This document shows, piece after piece, positions 33,668 through 42,116 of a DNA stretch of 43,356 bases. Source of the DNA: CAG-877 sp045125935 (GTDB lineage: Bacteria > Bacillota_I > Bacilli_A > RF39 > UBA660). The notes beneath the pieces are model-generated. The model ran no database searches, had not been told where the DNA came from, and was given only the letters and a program-made list of their open reading frames with translations. The position numbers were made by a program, and so were the translations under genes. The stretch's first letter is position 1; every line of letters begins with the position of its first letter. Where the stretch lies: the NCBI GenBank assembly GCA_045125935.1, contig JBGVNW010000016.1, forward strand, positions 1 through 43,356, given 5' to 3'.

Positions 33668-35317
33668 TTATAAACACTCTACTTCATTAAAATCTTCTAC
33701 ATCAACCTCTTCAAAATCCCTAAATTTTGTAATAAAATTCATCTCATATAACGATAAATTACCATCATCAATATCCTTAACTAATCTTATAAAATTAACT
33801 GTATCAATAGTATTATCAATAGAATCTTTCTCAATATTACTCTTTTCAACATTAAGTTCCAATAACTTATATTTATCAGAAATTATTTCCGCAATATCAT
33901 AAGAAACAAAACCATTAATCTTAGCCAAAAAAACATTTCCTGGAACATATATAAAATCAAAGTATTTATTAAACTCATCAGTAATAGAAAAATTATCTAC
34001 TTCTTTAAAATTATTATCAAACATTTTCTCAAGATAAAAATAAGAACTATATGCAACCATAAATAAATCATATAAACTAGATATATCCGATAATTCCTTA
34101 TTTATTTTATAAATAATTTCTAAATCATGTAATTCATTATATAAATTATATAACTTTATTATTTGTTCATTCATTTCTAATTTAGAAGAACCAATCTTTT
34201 TATCATCCACTCTAGCTAAAAAACCAATCCCATTAGCCTTTAAATAAGAAGAAAATATTTTCTTACGTTTTGCCTCTTCCTTCTTAATTTCTTTTAACTT
34301 ATTTTCATACAAATTCTTATTCTCATTGCGTTTAGAAAACTTCTCTTGTAAATCCTTAACAATAAACTCATACCTATAATATAATTTTAATACTGGTAAT
34401 GTTTTAGCTAAATCTACTATTTCTAAATAATATTTATTTTTAGCTATATCATCTAAATCATTAAAATCTTTATCACTTACAAAAATATTAAAATTTGTTT
34501 TACGTATATTTGAATCTTCTAAATAATCAGAAATATTTCTTTTTTTATCTAAAAAATTATTTAAATTAATATATGCATCTCTTCTAATATCAATATCTAA
34601 TTTAGTTAATCTATCATAATAACTAGATATAACATTACTAGCATTTAAATTATAACTATTTAATTTTTCATTCATTATTTTTTCAGCATAAATATTTAAT
34701 TCTTTTTTATACTTATCAAGAATTACCCATAAATTAAGTTTTAAATGTTTTAAAAAATCAGGACATTCCCAATATATTGTTTCAAAACTATCTTTTAAAT
34801 CAATCGTTTTATTACAATCTAAATAATCACTCATATATTTATAAGTAAAAATACTATAAGAAAAGTCACTAATAGTTAATTTAATACCAACTTCTAAAAA
34901 TTTATTAACAAATTCATTAATAATAGAATTAATATCTTCTAAAGAAATTTCACAATCATCTTTTATTTTACTAATTAGTTGTAATAGTCCTAATTTATAA
35001 TTACAATCTGAAGTAGAATTAGTAAATTCAATTACTTTCTTCATATCATTTATAGTTTCTTTTTCTTGATTATAATAATTACTTTTATCAGTAGGTAGAT
35101 ATTTTAAGGTTCTAGTTTTCATTTCTTTATATAATTGCTTTTTATATGTATTAAATATTTCTCTTTGGTTATTAACATAAATATTTCTTTGTGTAACTGC
35201 ATTTTTATGAAAATTTTCTTTCATTCTTTTAGTACCAACTTCACTTTCTAATTGATACTCATCAATATGTCTTTTATTTATTTCAATAGCTTTACCAATC
35301 TCTGTAATTTTACTCAT
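33668..35317 (-). CDS. Hypothetical 549-aa helical protein
   Basis: This is a soluble, Lys/Asp/Glu/Asn-rich protein, largely alpha-helical, with probable coiled coils near residues 10-60 and 330-365 (NENKNLYENKLKEIKKEEAK). No membrane segment, signal peptide or nucleotide-binding motif is visible. The ATG at 35317 overlaps the stop of a 47-aa ORF by 8 nt (ATGAGTAA). It leads into the L4/S4 cassette with a 21-nt gap, so it is probably part of the same transcript. It could be a cytoplasmic platform or regulator for the cassettes. Family not recognised. Confidence 0.72.
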   Translation of the reverse strand: MSKITEIGKAIEINKRHIDEYQLESEVGTKRMKENFHKNAVTQRNIYVNNQREIFNTYKKQLYKEMKTRTLKYLPTDKSNYYNQEKETINDMKKVIEFTNSTSDCNYKLGLLQLISKIKDDCEISLEDINSIINEFVNKFLEVGIKLTISDFSYSIFTYKYMSDYLDCNKTIDLKDSFETIYWECPDFLKHLKLNLWVILDKYKKELNIYAEKIMNEKLNSYNLNASNVISSYYDRLTKLDIDIRRDAYINLNNFLDKKRNISDYLEDSNIRKTNFNIFVSDKDFNDLDDIAKNKYYLEIVDLAKTLPVLKLYYRYEFIVKDLQEKFSKRNENKNLYENKLKEIKKEEAKRKKIFSSYLKANGIGFLARVDDKKIGSSKLEMNEQIIKLYNLYNELHDLEIIYKINKELSDISSLYDLFMVAYSSYFYLEKMFDNNFKEVDNFSITDEFNKYFDFIYVPGNVFLAKINGFVSYDIAEIISDKYKLLELNVEKSNIEKDSIDNTIDTVNFIRLVKDIDDGNLSLYEMNFITKFRDFEEVDVEDFNEVECL

Positions 35318-35453
35318 TACTTTTACCTTCGCTTTCTTCTTCAATTACACTTTTATTTAAAAATTTTATATGTTCTAATAAATTATTATATAAATAAATT
35401 AATTCCATATCGGTAAGCATATCTAAACCAACTACAATGTCTTCTTCATTCAT
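35310..35453 (-). CDS. Small ORF (47 aa) at the head of the cassette operon
   Basis: This 47-aa acidic peptide begins MNEEDIVVGLDMLTDMELIY and ends EEESEGKSNE. The RBS GGAGAG is 8 nt before ATG. Its stop overlaps the ATG of the 549-aa gene by 8 nt, the same junction geometry as the RluA/methyltransferase pair, which supports it being translated. It is a single predicted helix. It may be a coupling leader or a small partner of the 549-aa protein. Confidence 0.6.
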   Translation of the reverse strand: MNEEDIVVGLDMLTDMELIYLYNNLLEHIKFLNKSVIEEESEGKSNE

Positions 35454-35469
35454 ATATTTCACTCTCCAT

Positions 35470-35498
35470 ATAATAAAAGACCTTCGTTAGAAGGTCTT
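35470..35498 (-). terminator. Terminator or attenuator between secreted protein and cassette operon
   Basis: AAGACCTTC-TAAC-GAAGGTCTT is a 9-bp perfect stem followed on the - strand by TTTTATTA. It lies between the stop at 35512 and the 47-aa ORF start at 35453, a gap too short for an obvious new promoter. It may act as a partial terminator setting the ratio of upstream to downstream expression. Confidence 0.75.
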
Positions 35499-35511
35499 AA
35501 TAACTCATTAA

Positions 35512-36556
35512 TTAATCAGTATCTGTTATACTTGATAATGTACTAAATTGTAAGTTATAAGAAATTGAACCACCAGAAGCGTTATTTTCGCAGTCAACAT
35601 CTTGACCCTCAACCCACATATAAATTCTAACTTTAGTAACTCCAGCTTGAATATCAAAAACTTTTTGGTATGCAGATGCAGAAATTCCTGCAGATGTTGT
35701 TGTAATATCTGGAGTAACAGCACCAAAGTAAGTAGAATCAGTTGAATCTAATAAAACATTAGCAGATGCAGTAATATCAGCTTTTACACCATTGTAAGCT
35801 AATACAGAACCTCCAGTTTGTGTTGTTGTAATATGATAAACGTCACTAGCATTTTTTACTGCTGCTGCTGTATGAATATCATAATTTGGCTCCCAAATAA
35901 CTGGATCAGTTCCACCTTTTAAAGCTTGTGCCTCCGTTGCAGATGCTCCAGCAGAAACAGTACCATGATTAATAAATGCAACACGTGATGCATTTTCAAT
36001 ACCAGTTGAAGTGCCTAATGCAATAATATTTGAATTTGAAGTTAAATAAATAGATTCTGCTTGGTTAGTTTGGAAGAAAATATCAAATGCAATAAAACTT
36101 CCTGAATTACTACTATGAGTTTCTGTAGACTGTTCAGCAGTTATTATATAATCTCCATCACTATTACTTGCAATTTCACCCTCAAACATCTTCATGAAAC
36201 CAGTAGAACTATCAATCTCACCAATTGTTGAAACTGGAACAATTGAATTTGTAGCAGATCCATCAGCACTATATGTTGGTAATTGGTTAGTTACTCCTAC
36301 ATAATTTGTACCTGCACCGTTAATATCAGCATTACTAATAACTGTCTTCCAATTAATAGCATCAACTGAAACTTGTAACCCGTGTGATGCTGCAACATTT
36401 ACATCAATCTTTTCAACTGTAACTGTTTTATTAGCAGTAAACCATGCATAAGTACTACTAGTCAAAACAACTCCAGTAAATAAAATCATTAAAATTAATA
36501 TAAAAATCTTTTTTCTATTTTTTTTCGTTTCTTTTGTTTTTCTTCTTTTTGGTCAT
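35512..36556 (-). pseudogene. Secreted SipW-type protein, frameshifted in a run of eight A
   Basis: The body (from 36489) begins MILFTGVVLTSSTYAWFTAN, a signal hydrophobic core without its basic n-region. Upstream, an ATG at 36556 opens a Lys/Arg-rich frame (MTKKKKNKRNEKK) that hits TAG after a run of eight A (T8 at 36518-36525). With seven A the two parts join into a normal SipW-type signal of about 38 residues. The mature domain is Ser/Thr/Ala-rich and ends with WVEGQDVDCENNASGGSISY. That matches WIEGDDPQCKNDLLGGEIKM in the upstream paralog at 36576. Transcriptional slippage or phase variation could restore expression; a sequencing error could also explain it. Confidence 0.72.
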
Positions 36557-36575
36557 AACCTTTTCACTCCTTATT

Positions 36576-37274
36576 CTATTTATCGACATGTTCTTCTGTT
36601 ATATCCATATGCATCTTAATTTCTCCACCAAGCAAATCATTTTTGCATTGTGGATCATCACCTTCAATCCATATAACAACAGTAAACCTATCTTTAGTAT
36701 CAGGTTTAAAGTTCTTTCTTTGTTCTAAAACTGCGATAGTATCAGATACAAACTCTTTTGTATCTGGCTCAGCTTCTTTTGTATCTCGACTCTTTTTGGC
36801 ATATACAATAGATTCTCCATTACGATAAATCATAATTCTAATAGCTTCATCTACATTCTTAATAGTATCATCAATATCAATTTCATACCAATAATGAACA
36901 GTCTCCTTACCAGTATTAATAACATAAAACGTATAAGCTATATAATTATCTCCATTATGTGCTCCCGTTGCTTCTGTATCAATATCTTCTGGTAACCATT
37001 TAATAGATATATTATCCATATAATCTATTGTATCAGCAACTAATGTTCTAGCTTTATTACTGACTTTACCATCTTCTGATAAAAACACATTTTTACGATT
37101 AGCCATATTTTTATCTAATGTAACAGTAAATCTACCACCAGCATAAATAATATATAAAAACAAATAAATTACTGAAATTAAAATTAATAAAAGTAAAAAC
37201 ACCACTTTAACGACTTTAATAAACAACTTCTTTTTATATACTTTTTGTGCTTCTACTTCTACAGAATTATTCAT
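36576..37274 (-). CDS. Secreted/anchored SipW-type protein, paralog of the next gene
   Basis: In this 232-aa protein a basic segment (YKKKLFIKVVK) is followed by a hydrophobic helix near residues 25-45 ending in YIIYAGGRF. The mature beta-rich part ends in WIEGDDPQCKNDLLGGEIKM, also present in the downstream protein with conserved Trp, Glu-Gly, Cys and Gly-Gly. The start at 37274 has GGTGAG 3-4 nt upstream. It is the first gene of the pair, 19 nt before the next start. Probably a substrate of the signal peptidase encoded at 18478. Confidence 0.78.
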   Translation of the reverse strand: MNNSVEVEAQKVYKKKLFIKVVKVVFLLLLILISVIYLFLYIIYAGGRFTVTLDKNMANRKNVFLSEDGKVSNKARTLVADTIDYMDNISIKWLPEDIDTEATGAHNGDNYIAYTFYVINTGKETVHYWYEIDIDDTIKNVDEAIRIMIYRNGESIVYAKKSRDTKEAEPDTKEFVSDTIAVLEQRKNFKPDTKDRFTVVIWIEGDDPQCKNDLLGGEIKMHMDITEEHVDK

Positions 37275-37447
37275 ATTCTCACCACTTGTCTTTATATAGT
37301 ATTTATACTCTGCCACCTTTCTACCATTACACCCCAATTATAATAAACTTTCATTTTCTACGCAATACAATTTTCAAAAAAAATCTTTTATTTGTTATTT
37401 ATGTAAAGTATTTTACACACAAATATATTTATATGTTACACAAATAC

Positions 37448-38056
37448 TTAATTGATATTCTTTAAAACAATAAAATTAATAAATTTAGTATCAGTATTAT
37501 ATTGATCAGTAGTCCAAGTTTTAACAATTTTAAAATCTAAAATATTATCACAAATCTTTTTAAATTTATCTTCTGTCATATCATTATAAAATCTATTATT
37601 AACAATTTTCTCATCCCTACCTAATTTAAATGATGCATATAAGACTCCATTATTTTTTAAAGAATCACAAACCTTTTTTAAGCATAAAATTAAGTCTTGT
37701 GTATTCAAATGTAGTAAAGAACAGCAAGCAAAAACACCATCAAATTCTTTATTATAATTAATGTCTAGAAAATTCATTTGTTCAACAGCAACTTTTAATG
37801 TCTCACTAGCTATCTTACACATTCCTCTTGAACCATCAATTGATTTTACTCTGTGTCCTTTTTCAATAAAGAATTTACTATCTCTACCTGTTCCACAACC
37901 CAAATCTAAAATATATGAATTAGGTTTTAAGTAACTTAAAAATATTTCAGGTACATCAAATTGATAATTATTTAAAAATTCATCTGTCCAATCATTTTTA
38001 TATTTACTAGAATTATTATCATAATAATTTAACGTATTATTTATATAATTCTTCAT
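37448..38056 (-). CDS. Class I SAM-dependent methyltransferase (202 aa)
   Basis: SAM motif I reads LDLGCGTGRDSKFF near residue 48-61, followed by the acidic IDGSRGM at about 75 and the post-motif FDGVFACCSLLHL near 105. It is a small-molecule or protein methyltransferase of the general methyltransf_11/25 type; the substrate cannot be told. The start has GGTGATTTG upstream of the ATG at 38056. It diverges from the metallopeptidase gene at 38153. Confidence 0.85.
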   Translation of the reverse strand: MKNYINNTLNYYDNNSSKYKNDWTDEFLNNYQFDVPEIFLSYLKPNSYILDLGCGTGRDSKFFIEKGHRVKSIDGSRGMCKIASETLKVAVEQMNFLDINYNKEFDGVFACCSLLHLNTQDLILCLKKVCDSLKNNGVLYASFKLGRDEKIVNNRFYNDMTEDKFKKICDNILDFKIVKTWTTDQYNTDTKFINFIVLKNIN

Positions 38057-38116
38057 CAAATCACCAATCCTAACTATAAGTTCATTATATCAAAAATATT
38101 GAAATAATTAAAAAAA

Positions 38117-38146
38117 TATGATAAAATTAGGCCAATTAAAGGAGGC
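38117..38146 (+). promoter_or_regulatory. -10 box and ribosome site for the metallopeptidase gene
   Basis: TATGAT (38117-38122) inside ATATGATAAAATTA, the same string as at 17063, is followed by AAAGGAGG ahead of the ATG at 38153. Confidence 0.5.
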
Positions 38147-38152
38147 TACACT

Positions 38153-39120
38153 ATGATTACTGAAAATGTCTTTTTACTTAGATTTTTAGCAACATACATA
38201 TCAACATATATTAGTATAATTATACCAACGATTGTTTATACAAATATAAGTATGGCAATATTTAATAGATTTAAGTTAAAAAAATTATCAAAGACTGGGT
38301 ATATTATAAATAATCAAATACCAACACCTACAAAAGTAGACAAGATGGAAGTAAATGAAAAAATATATGATTTTATATTATCGTATATTGAAAAATTAAA
38401 AGATTATACGAGTGAAGATAATTTACAAGCACTTTATCGTAATATAAAAACTGCTAAAATAAGTAAACAAAATCCTTTAACAGCTTTATATTATAGTGGT
38501 TTATATAATTCTAAAACTAATGAGATTAAGTATTTAACTGAAAAATCAGTTGGTCATGAACTACTTCATTTAGCATCTAGTTATTATGATCAAAAAGCAA
38601 AGACAAGTTATATCGGATTTAAACAAGCAAAAGACTCAGTTTATATTGGTCAAGGTTTAAATGAAGGTTATACAGAATTATTAGCGTCAAGAATATACAA
38701 TGAAAAGAATAAAATAACCGCTTATCACAAAGAAGCTAAAATAGCTAAATTATTTGAATATTTTTTCGATGATCCAAAAGAAATGGAAAATTACTATTTT
38801 AATCATGATTTACCAGGATTCATACATCATATGGAAAAATATACTTCAAGACAAAACGTTATAAATACTCTATTAGATATAGACGAAATAAATAGTTATT
38901 CACAAACATTAGGAAGTCCTCTACCAACTATAAATAGTATTAAAACTCAACTTACATTATATAATTGGTTTGATCTAATAATCCTGCTAAAGTAGCAGAA
39001 TTTAGAAATACAATCTGTGAAGATAAAATGGTAAAATTAATTTTAGATGGAAAAAAAGCCATAATAAAAAGAGGAAATGTAATATTACAAAAACCTTCAA
39101 CTCCAGCTTACGCAAAATAA
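38153..39120 (+). pseudogene. Zincin-like metallopeptidase, frameshifted near its C-terminus
   Basis: An N-terminal membrane helix (residues 8-33) is followed by a domain with HELLHLASS near 134-142 and GLNEGYTELLASR near 168. These give an HExxH-like pair plus a downstream Glu, the zincin pattern. The open frame stops at 38995 after YNWFDLI. A +1 frame continues from about 38980 as NPAKVAEFRNTICEDKM and ends at 39120 with a tail of sensible composition. Adding one base would give a 322-aa protein. Most of the catalytic domain is intact, so activity may survive. A sequencing indel is possible. Confidence 0.7.
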
Positions 39121-39156
39121 AAAGACACATCATTTTTTTAAAGTGTCTTTTATGTT
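39119..39156. terminator. Terminator after the metallopeptidase gene
   Basis: AAAGACAC (39121-39128) pairs with GTGTCTTT (39143-39150) and is followed by TATGTTTTT. It directly follows the restored stop at 39118-39120, which supports that frame as the original gene end. It may serve both strands. Confidence 0.7.
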
Positions 39157-39193
39157 TTTAAATGGTGCCCTTTTGGTGGAAGTATAACAACTT

Positions 39194-39796
39194 TTATTTT
39201 TCTATTTTTCTTAATATTTCATTACATATTTTTTGATGGCCAACACTGTTAGGATGTAGTCCATCTTTTAAATCTGATATTTTTAACAACTCGAAAATAT
39301 TTAAATAATCGATTTTATTTTGATAGCAAATACTTTCTAATACTTTATCAAATTTAAGTATTTCTTTATTCAAATAACTAATGTTGTTATCCCAAGATAA
39401 TGGATTAACTTGAGATTCATCAACTTTTGATAAGCCTATAAATAAAATATTTTGAGTATATTCTTTTGCCATATTAATTAAATCTAAAATATTGTTCTTA
39501 AAATCCGATATTGACACATTGTTTTTTTCAGCAACTATATATGAATCATTAATACCAACAGAAAAAATAATAATAGTTTGAGCGTTTATATTATGTCTAT
39601 GACTACATTCGTATTCAAAACGCGTTTTTACATTTGTAGTAGTATCACCTGGAATACCTAAGTTAAAAATATTATAATAACAATCATTTTTGCTTTCTAA
39701 TACCAATCTTAATCTATTTACCCAACCAGCATTTTCATCATCCCATGCTCCATAAACAATACTATCTCCAAATACTAATATATTAATATCTTTCAT
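39194..39796 (-). CDS. SGNH/GDSL-family hydrolase (200 aa)
   Basis: Block I is FGDSIVYG (nucleophile Ser12), block II has the Gly in NLGIPGDTT, block III is FSVGINDS (Asn), and block V is DGLHPNSVGH near 179 (Asp and His). Such enzymes hydrolyse esters of lipids, sugars or acylated polysaccharides; this cytoplasmic, signal-less form may be a thioesterase or deacylase. The start has GGAGG 4 nt upstream. A decayed fragment resembling part of this gene lies at 40077-40140. Confidence 0.88.
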   Translation of the reverse strand: MKDINILVFGDSIVYGAWDDENAGWVNRLRLVLESKNDCYYNIFNLGIPGDTTTNVKTRFEYECSHRHNINAQTIIIFSVGINDSYIVAEKNNVSISDFKNNILDLINMAKEYTQNILFIGLSKVDESQVNPLSWDNNISYLNKEILKFDKVLESICYQNKIDYLNIFELLKISDLKDGLHPNSVGHQKICNEILRKIEK

Positions 39797-39904
39797 ATAA
39801 CCTCCAAATAATTAATAAATTAATTATGTCAATTTACAAGTGTGTTTCTAAATTGTCAAAGCAATTCAATTTATAAAAATATTTTACCATAAATTTTAGA
39901 CACA

Positions 39905-39933
39905 TTAAAACTCGAACTTAAAAGTTCGAGTTT
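39905..39933 (-). terminator. Terminator of tRNA-Leu
   Basis: AAACTCGAACTT pairs with AAGTTCGAGTTT, a 12-bp stem with a 2-nt loop. It is followed on the - strand by TT and A/T-rich sequence, just past the tRNA 3' end. Confidence 0.7.
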
Positions 39934-39943
39934 ACTATCAATC

Positions 39944-40029
39944 TGGTGCTCGTATTCGGACTTGAACCGAAACTCTATCGCTAGAAGCAGATTTTGAGTC
40001 TGCCGCGTCTACCATTCCGCCATACGAGC
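39944..40029 (-). tRNA. tRNA-Leu (anticodon CAA)
   Basis: The acceptor GCTCGTA pairs with TACGAGC, with discriminator A and an encoded CCA. The anticodon stem GCAGA/TCTGC encloses loop CTCAAAA, giving anticodon CAA. The long variable arm and T-arm GGTTCAAGTCC are present, giving the length of 86 nt expected for Leu. An extended -10 (TATGTTATAAT, with TATAAT at 40042-40047) and a TTGAAA -35 lie upstream. Confidence 0.95.
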
Positions 40030-40041
40030 AAGCACAAATTC

Positions 40042-40068
40042 ATTATAACATACTTTTTTAATTTTCAA
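40042..40068 (-). promoter_or_regulatory. Promoter of tRNA-Leu
   Basis: The extended -10 TATGTTATAAT has TATAAT at 40042-40047, and TTGAAA at 40063-40068 is about 15 nt above it. The same TATGTTATAAT string precedes tRNA-Thr. Confidence 0.65.
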
Positions 40069-40076
40069 AGAAAAAA

Positions 40077-40140
40077 TTGAAAAATATTATAATAACAATC
40101 ATTTATTTTCTATATGCTAATGCTAATTCTAATCTAATCG
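40077..40140 (-). pseudogene. Fragment of an SGNH hydrolase-like gene
   Basis: The segment matches part of the hydrolase gene at 39668-39720, including a shared AATATTATAATAACAATCAT core. Conceptually it reads like the hydrolase's NDCYYNIF region, with frame breaks. It suggests a decayed duplicate between the tRNAs. Confidence 0.5.
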
Positions 40141-40180
40141 AACACTCAACAACGCAATATTAAGTGTTCCGTTTTTATTT
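40140..40180 (+). terminator. Orphan + strand hairpin with T run
   Basis: GAACACT pairs with AGTGTTC around a 16-nt loop, followed by CGTTTTTATTTT. No + strand gene ends here. It may be a remnant or the end of an unrecognised short transcript. Confidence 0.4.
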
Positions 40181-40212
40181 TATGGAAGTTTCCTTGACAT
40201 ATTCATAACATC

Positions 40213-40266
40213 ATAAAAACGACTTTTTGACAAGTCGTTTCCTATTACTACTCGAACATTCGAGTT
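40213..40266 (-). terminator. Terminator hairpins downstream of tRNA-Thr
   Basis: ACTCGAA-TG-TTCGAGT (40251-40266) lies close to the tRNA-Thr 3' end. Beyond it, AAACGACTT pairs with AAGTCGTTT and is followed by TTAT on the - strand (40213-40239). Either or both can end the tRNA-Thr transcript. Confidence 0.55.
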
Positions 40267-40277
40267 TGCTATCAATC

Positions 40278-40353
<76 letters not shown>

Positions 40354-40387
40354 ATAATGTTTATAAATAATAAACATCACGAAATTA

Positions 40388-40415
40388 ATTATAACATAAC
40401 TAATTAATTAATCAA
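40388..40415 (-). promoter_or_regulatory. Promoter of tRNA-Thr
   Basis: The -35 is TTGATT (40410-40415), the spacer is 16 nt, and the extended -10 is TGTTATAAT (TATAAT at 40388-40393). Confidence 0.75.
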
Positions 40416-40433
40416 GTAAATTTCAAAAATTTG

Positions 40434-41024
40434 TTAAAACTCATTAGAAACATTATCTTCTCTATATTTAGAAACATACAAATCTGATTCATTATCATCA
40501 ACTTTTTGACTTTCTGCAATTAAATTTTGCATATCTGGTAAATCATCTAATGTAGAAAGACCAAAATAATCTAAAAAATCACTTGTAGTTTCATATAATA
40601 TTGGTCTGCCAGGCAAATCACTACGACCAGACTCTTTAATGAAACCTTTCGCAACTAACTTTCTCATAATCTGTGTACTACCAACGCCACGCATCGCATC
40701 TACTTGAACTCTAGTAACAGGTTCATTATAAGCAATTATCGCTAAAGTTTCTAAGGCAGCCTGACTTAATGTATTAGTCTCAGGATTTTCAAGCAACTTT
40801 TGATAATATTCTTTATGTTCAAATTTAGTTGTAATCTTAAATTTATTACCTAAAAAATCAATTCTAAGTCCTCTATCATCCGCTTCATAATCATGCTTTA
40901 ACTCCATCAATAAAGCCTTAGACTCATCTTCATTTATTTCCAAAACTTCTTCTATTTGTTCAAACGTAAGTCCCTCTTCACCAACTACAAATAAAAGTCC
41001 TTCTAAAACTGCTTTATTCTTCAT
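40434..41024 (-). CDS. scpB: Segregation and condensation protein B
   Basis: ScpB is the winged-helix subunit of the SMC-ScpA-ScpB condensin that compacts and segregates the chromosome. This 196-aa copy carries the two winged-helix domains, the signature TLSQAALETLAIIAYNEPVT (about residues 88-107), RGVGSTQIMRKL and the SDLPGRPILYETT loop. The start at 41024 has GAGGTGG 3-5 nt upstream and overlaps the scpA end by 11 nt, the classic scpAB arrangement. Confidence 0.97.
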   Translation of the reverse strand: MKNKAVLEGLLFVVGEEGLTFEQIEEVLEINEDESKALLMELKHDYEADDRGLRIDFLGNKFKITTKFEHKEYYQKLLENPETNTLSQAALETLAIIAYNEPVTRVQVDAMRGVGSTQIMRKLVAKGFIKESGRSDLPGRPILYETTSDFLDYFGLSTLDDLPDMQNLIAESQKVDDNESDLYVSKYREDNVSNEF

Positions 41025-41739
41025 TTGCCACCTCACAAATAATATCATCAAAAGTATCATTTTGTGTAATGATTAACTCCTTACTTTTAGCCATTTCTAA
41101 AATAGCTAAAAAAGTCGCCACAACATATTCCCTATTCACAACAGGAAATAACTCTTCAAATGATACTCTTCCCTTAACTCGAAGTAATTTCTTTATCTCA
41201 TATCTTCTAGAAGAAACAGTAATTTCTTTAACTGTAATCTTTGTATTTAAAGGTTTATTATCTTTCTTTCTCTCAAGATATTTTTTAAAAGCCTCTACTA
41301 AATCATCAAGTGTTACATCACTAGTAATTTCACTTACTTCATCAACATAATTCTTTATATTCTCAGGTGACTTAGTATATATCTCTTTACGCAATTCTTC
41401 TTTTTCTTGTAATACTTTAGTAATTTCTTTATAAGCTTGATACTCTAATAATCTATTAACAAGTTTCTCTCTCGGATCCTCAACTTCTTCATTATTTTCT
41501 TCAGTCTTAATATTTGGAAGTAATAATTTAGATTTAATTTCAATAAGTTCAGATGCCAATACTAAATACTCACTCGCAATCTCTAAATTCATCTTTTCTT
41601 GAGTCTCAAGATAACTCATATATTGCTTAGTAATCTCTTCAATCTCAATATTCATTATATCCATCTTACTTTCTTTTATAAGATGCAATAATAAATCAAG
41701 TGGTCCCTCAAACTCATTAATTTTAAATTCAACATTCAT
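41014..41739 (-). CDS. scpA: Segregation and condensation protein A
   Basis: ScpA is the kleisin subunit linking the SMC heads. This 241-aa copy has the N-terminal FEGPLDLLLHLIKESKMDI motif (residues 9-27), the helical EYLVLASELIEIKSKLLLP segment, an acidic linker near 97 and the C-terminal winged helix (VSFEELFPVVNREYVVATF) that contacts SMC. The start has AGGAG 8 nt before ATG. It is co-transcribed with and overlaps scpB. Confidence 0.97.
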   Translation of the reverse strand: MNVEFKINEFEGPLDLLLHLIKESKMDIMNIEIEEITKQYMSYLETQEKMNLEIASEYLVLASELIEIKSKLLLPNIKTEENNEEVEDPREKLVNRLLEYQAYKEITKVLQEKEELRKEIYTKSPENIKNYVDEVSEITSDVTLDDLVEAFKKYLERKKDNKPLNTKITVKEITVSSRRYEIKKLLRVKGRVSFEELFPVVNREYVVATFLAILEMAKSKELIITQNDTFDDIICEVANEE

Positions 41740-41790
41740 ATACTTCACTCCTGAACTATCACCATTATACCACAAGGAAAAAATATATGC

Positions 41791-41796
41791 TATAAT
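41791..41796 (+). promoter_or_regulatory. Extended -10 promoter of the RNHCP gene
   Basis: ATATATGCTATAATGAAT has TATAAT at 41791-41796 preceded by TGC. It closely resembles the TATGTTATAAT boxes of the two tRNA genes, followed by AGGTG and the start at 41814. No good -35 is visible. Confidence 0.6.
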
Positions 41797-41813
41797 GAAT
41801 ACAGGTGATTAAA

Positions 41814-42116
41814 ATGAAACGTTTTACTATGCGTGATGAAGAATTTATATGTGAAAATTGTAAAAAAACAGTACCCCCACTAAAATACACTGCTAGAGAT
41901 CATTGTCCATATTGCTTATACTCTAAACATCTAGATATATTACCAGGCGATCGTGAAAATGACTGTCATGGATTACTTAAACCAACCGGCATTGAAAAGT
42001 TTAAAGATAACTATAAGATTTTATATAAATGTGAAAAATGCCATGAACATCACAAAAACATCATGGCAAAAGACGACAATATGGACTTAATAATTGAACT
42101 ATCTAAAGCAAATTAA
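41814..42116 (+). CDS. RNHCP domain-containing protein
   Basis: In this 100-aa protein the RNHCP domain follows an N-terminal CENCKK zinc pair. The signature is ARDHCPYCLYSKHLDI, then PGDRENDCHG and a C-terminal CEKCHEHHKN, so it probably binds one or two zinc ions. The function of the family is unknown; a nucleic-acid role is commonly supposed. The start at 41814 has AGGTG 7 nt upstream, and a GTG three codons earlier lies in that site. Confidence 0.88.
   Translation: MKRFTMRDEEFICENCKKTVPPLKYTARDHCPYCLYSKHLDILPGDRENDCHGLLKPTGIEKFKDNYKILYKCEKCHEHHKNIMAKDDNMDLIIELSKAN

Noticed and set aside
40193..40225. + strand TTGACA promoter between the tRNAs
   Set aside because: No -10 box lies at 16-18 nt, and only terminator hairpins follow.
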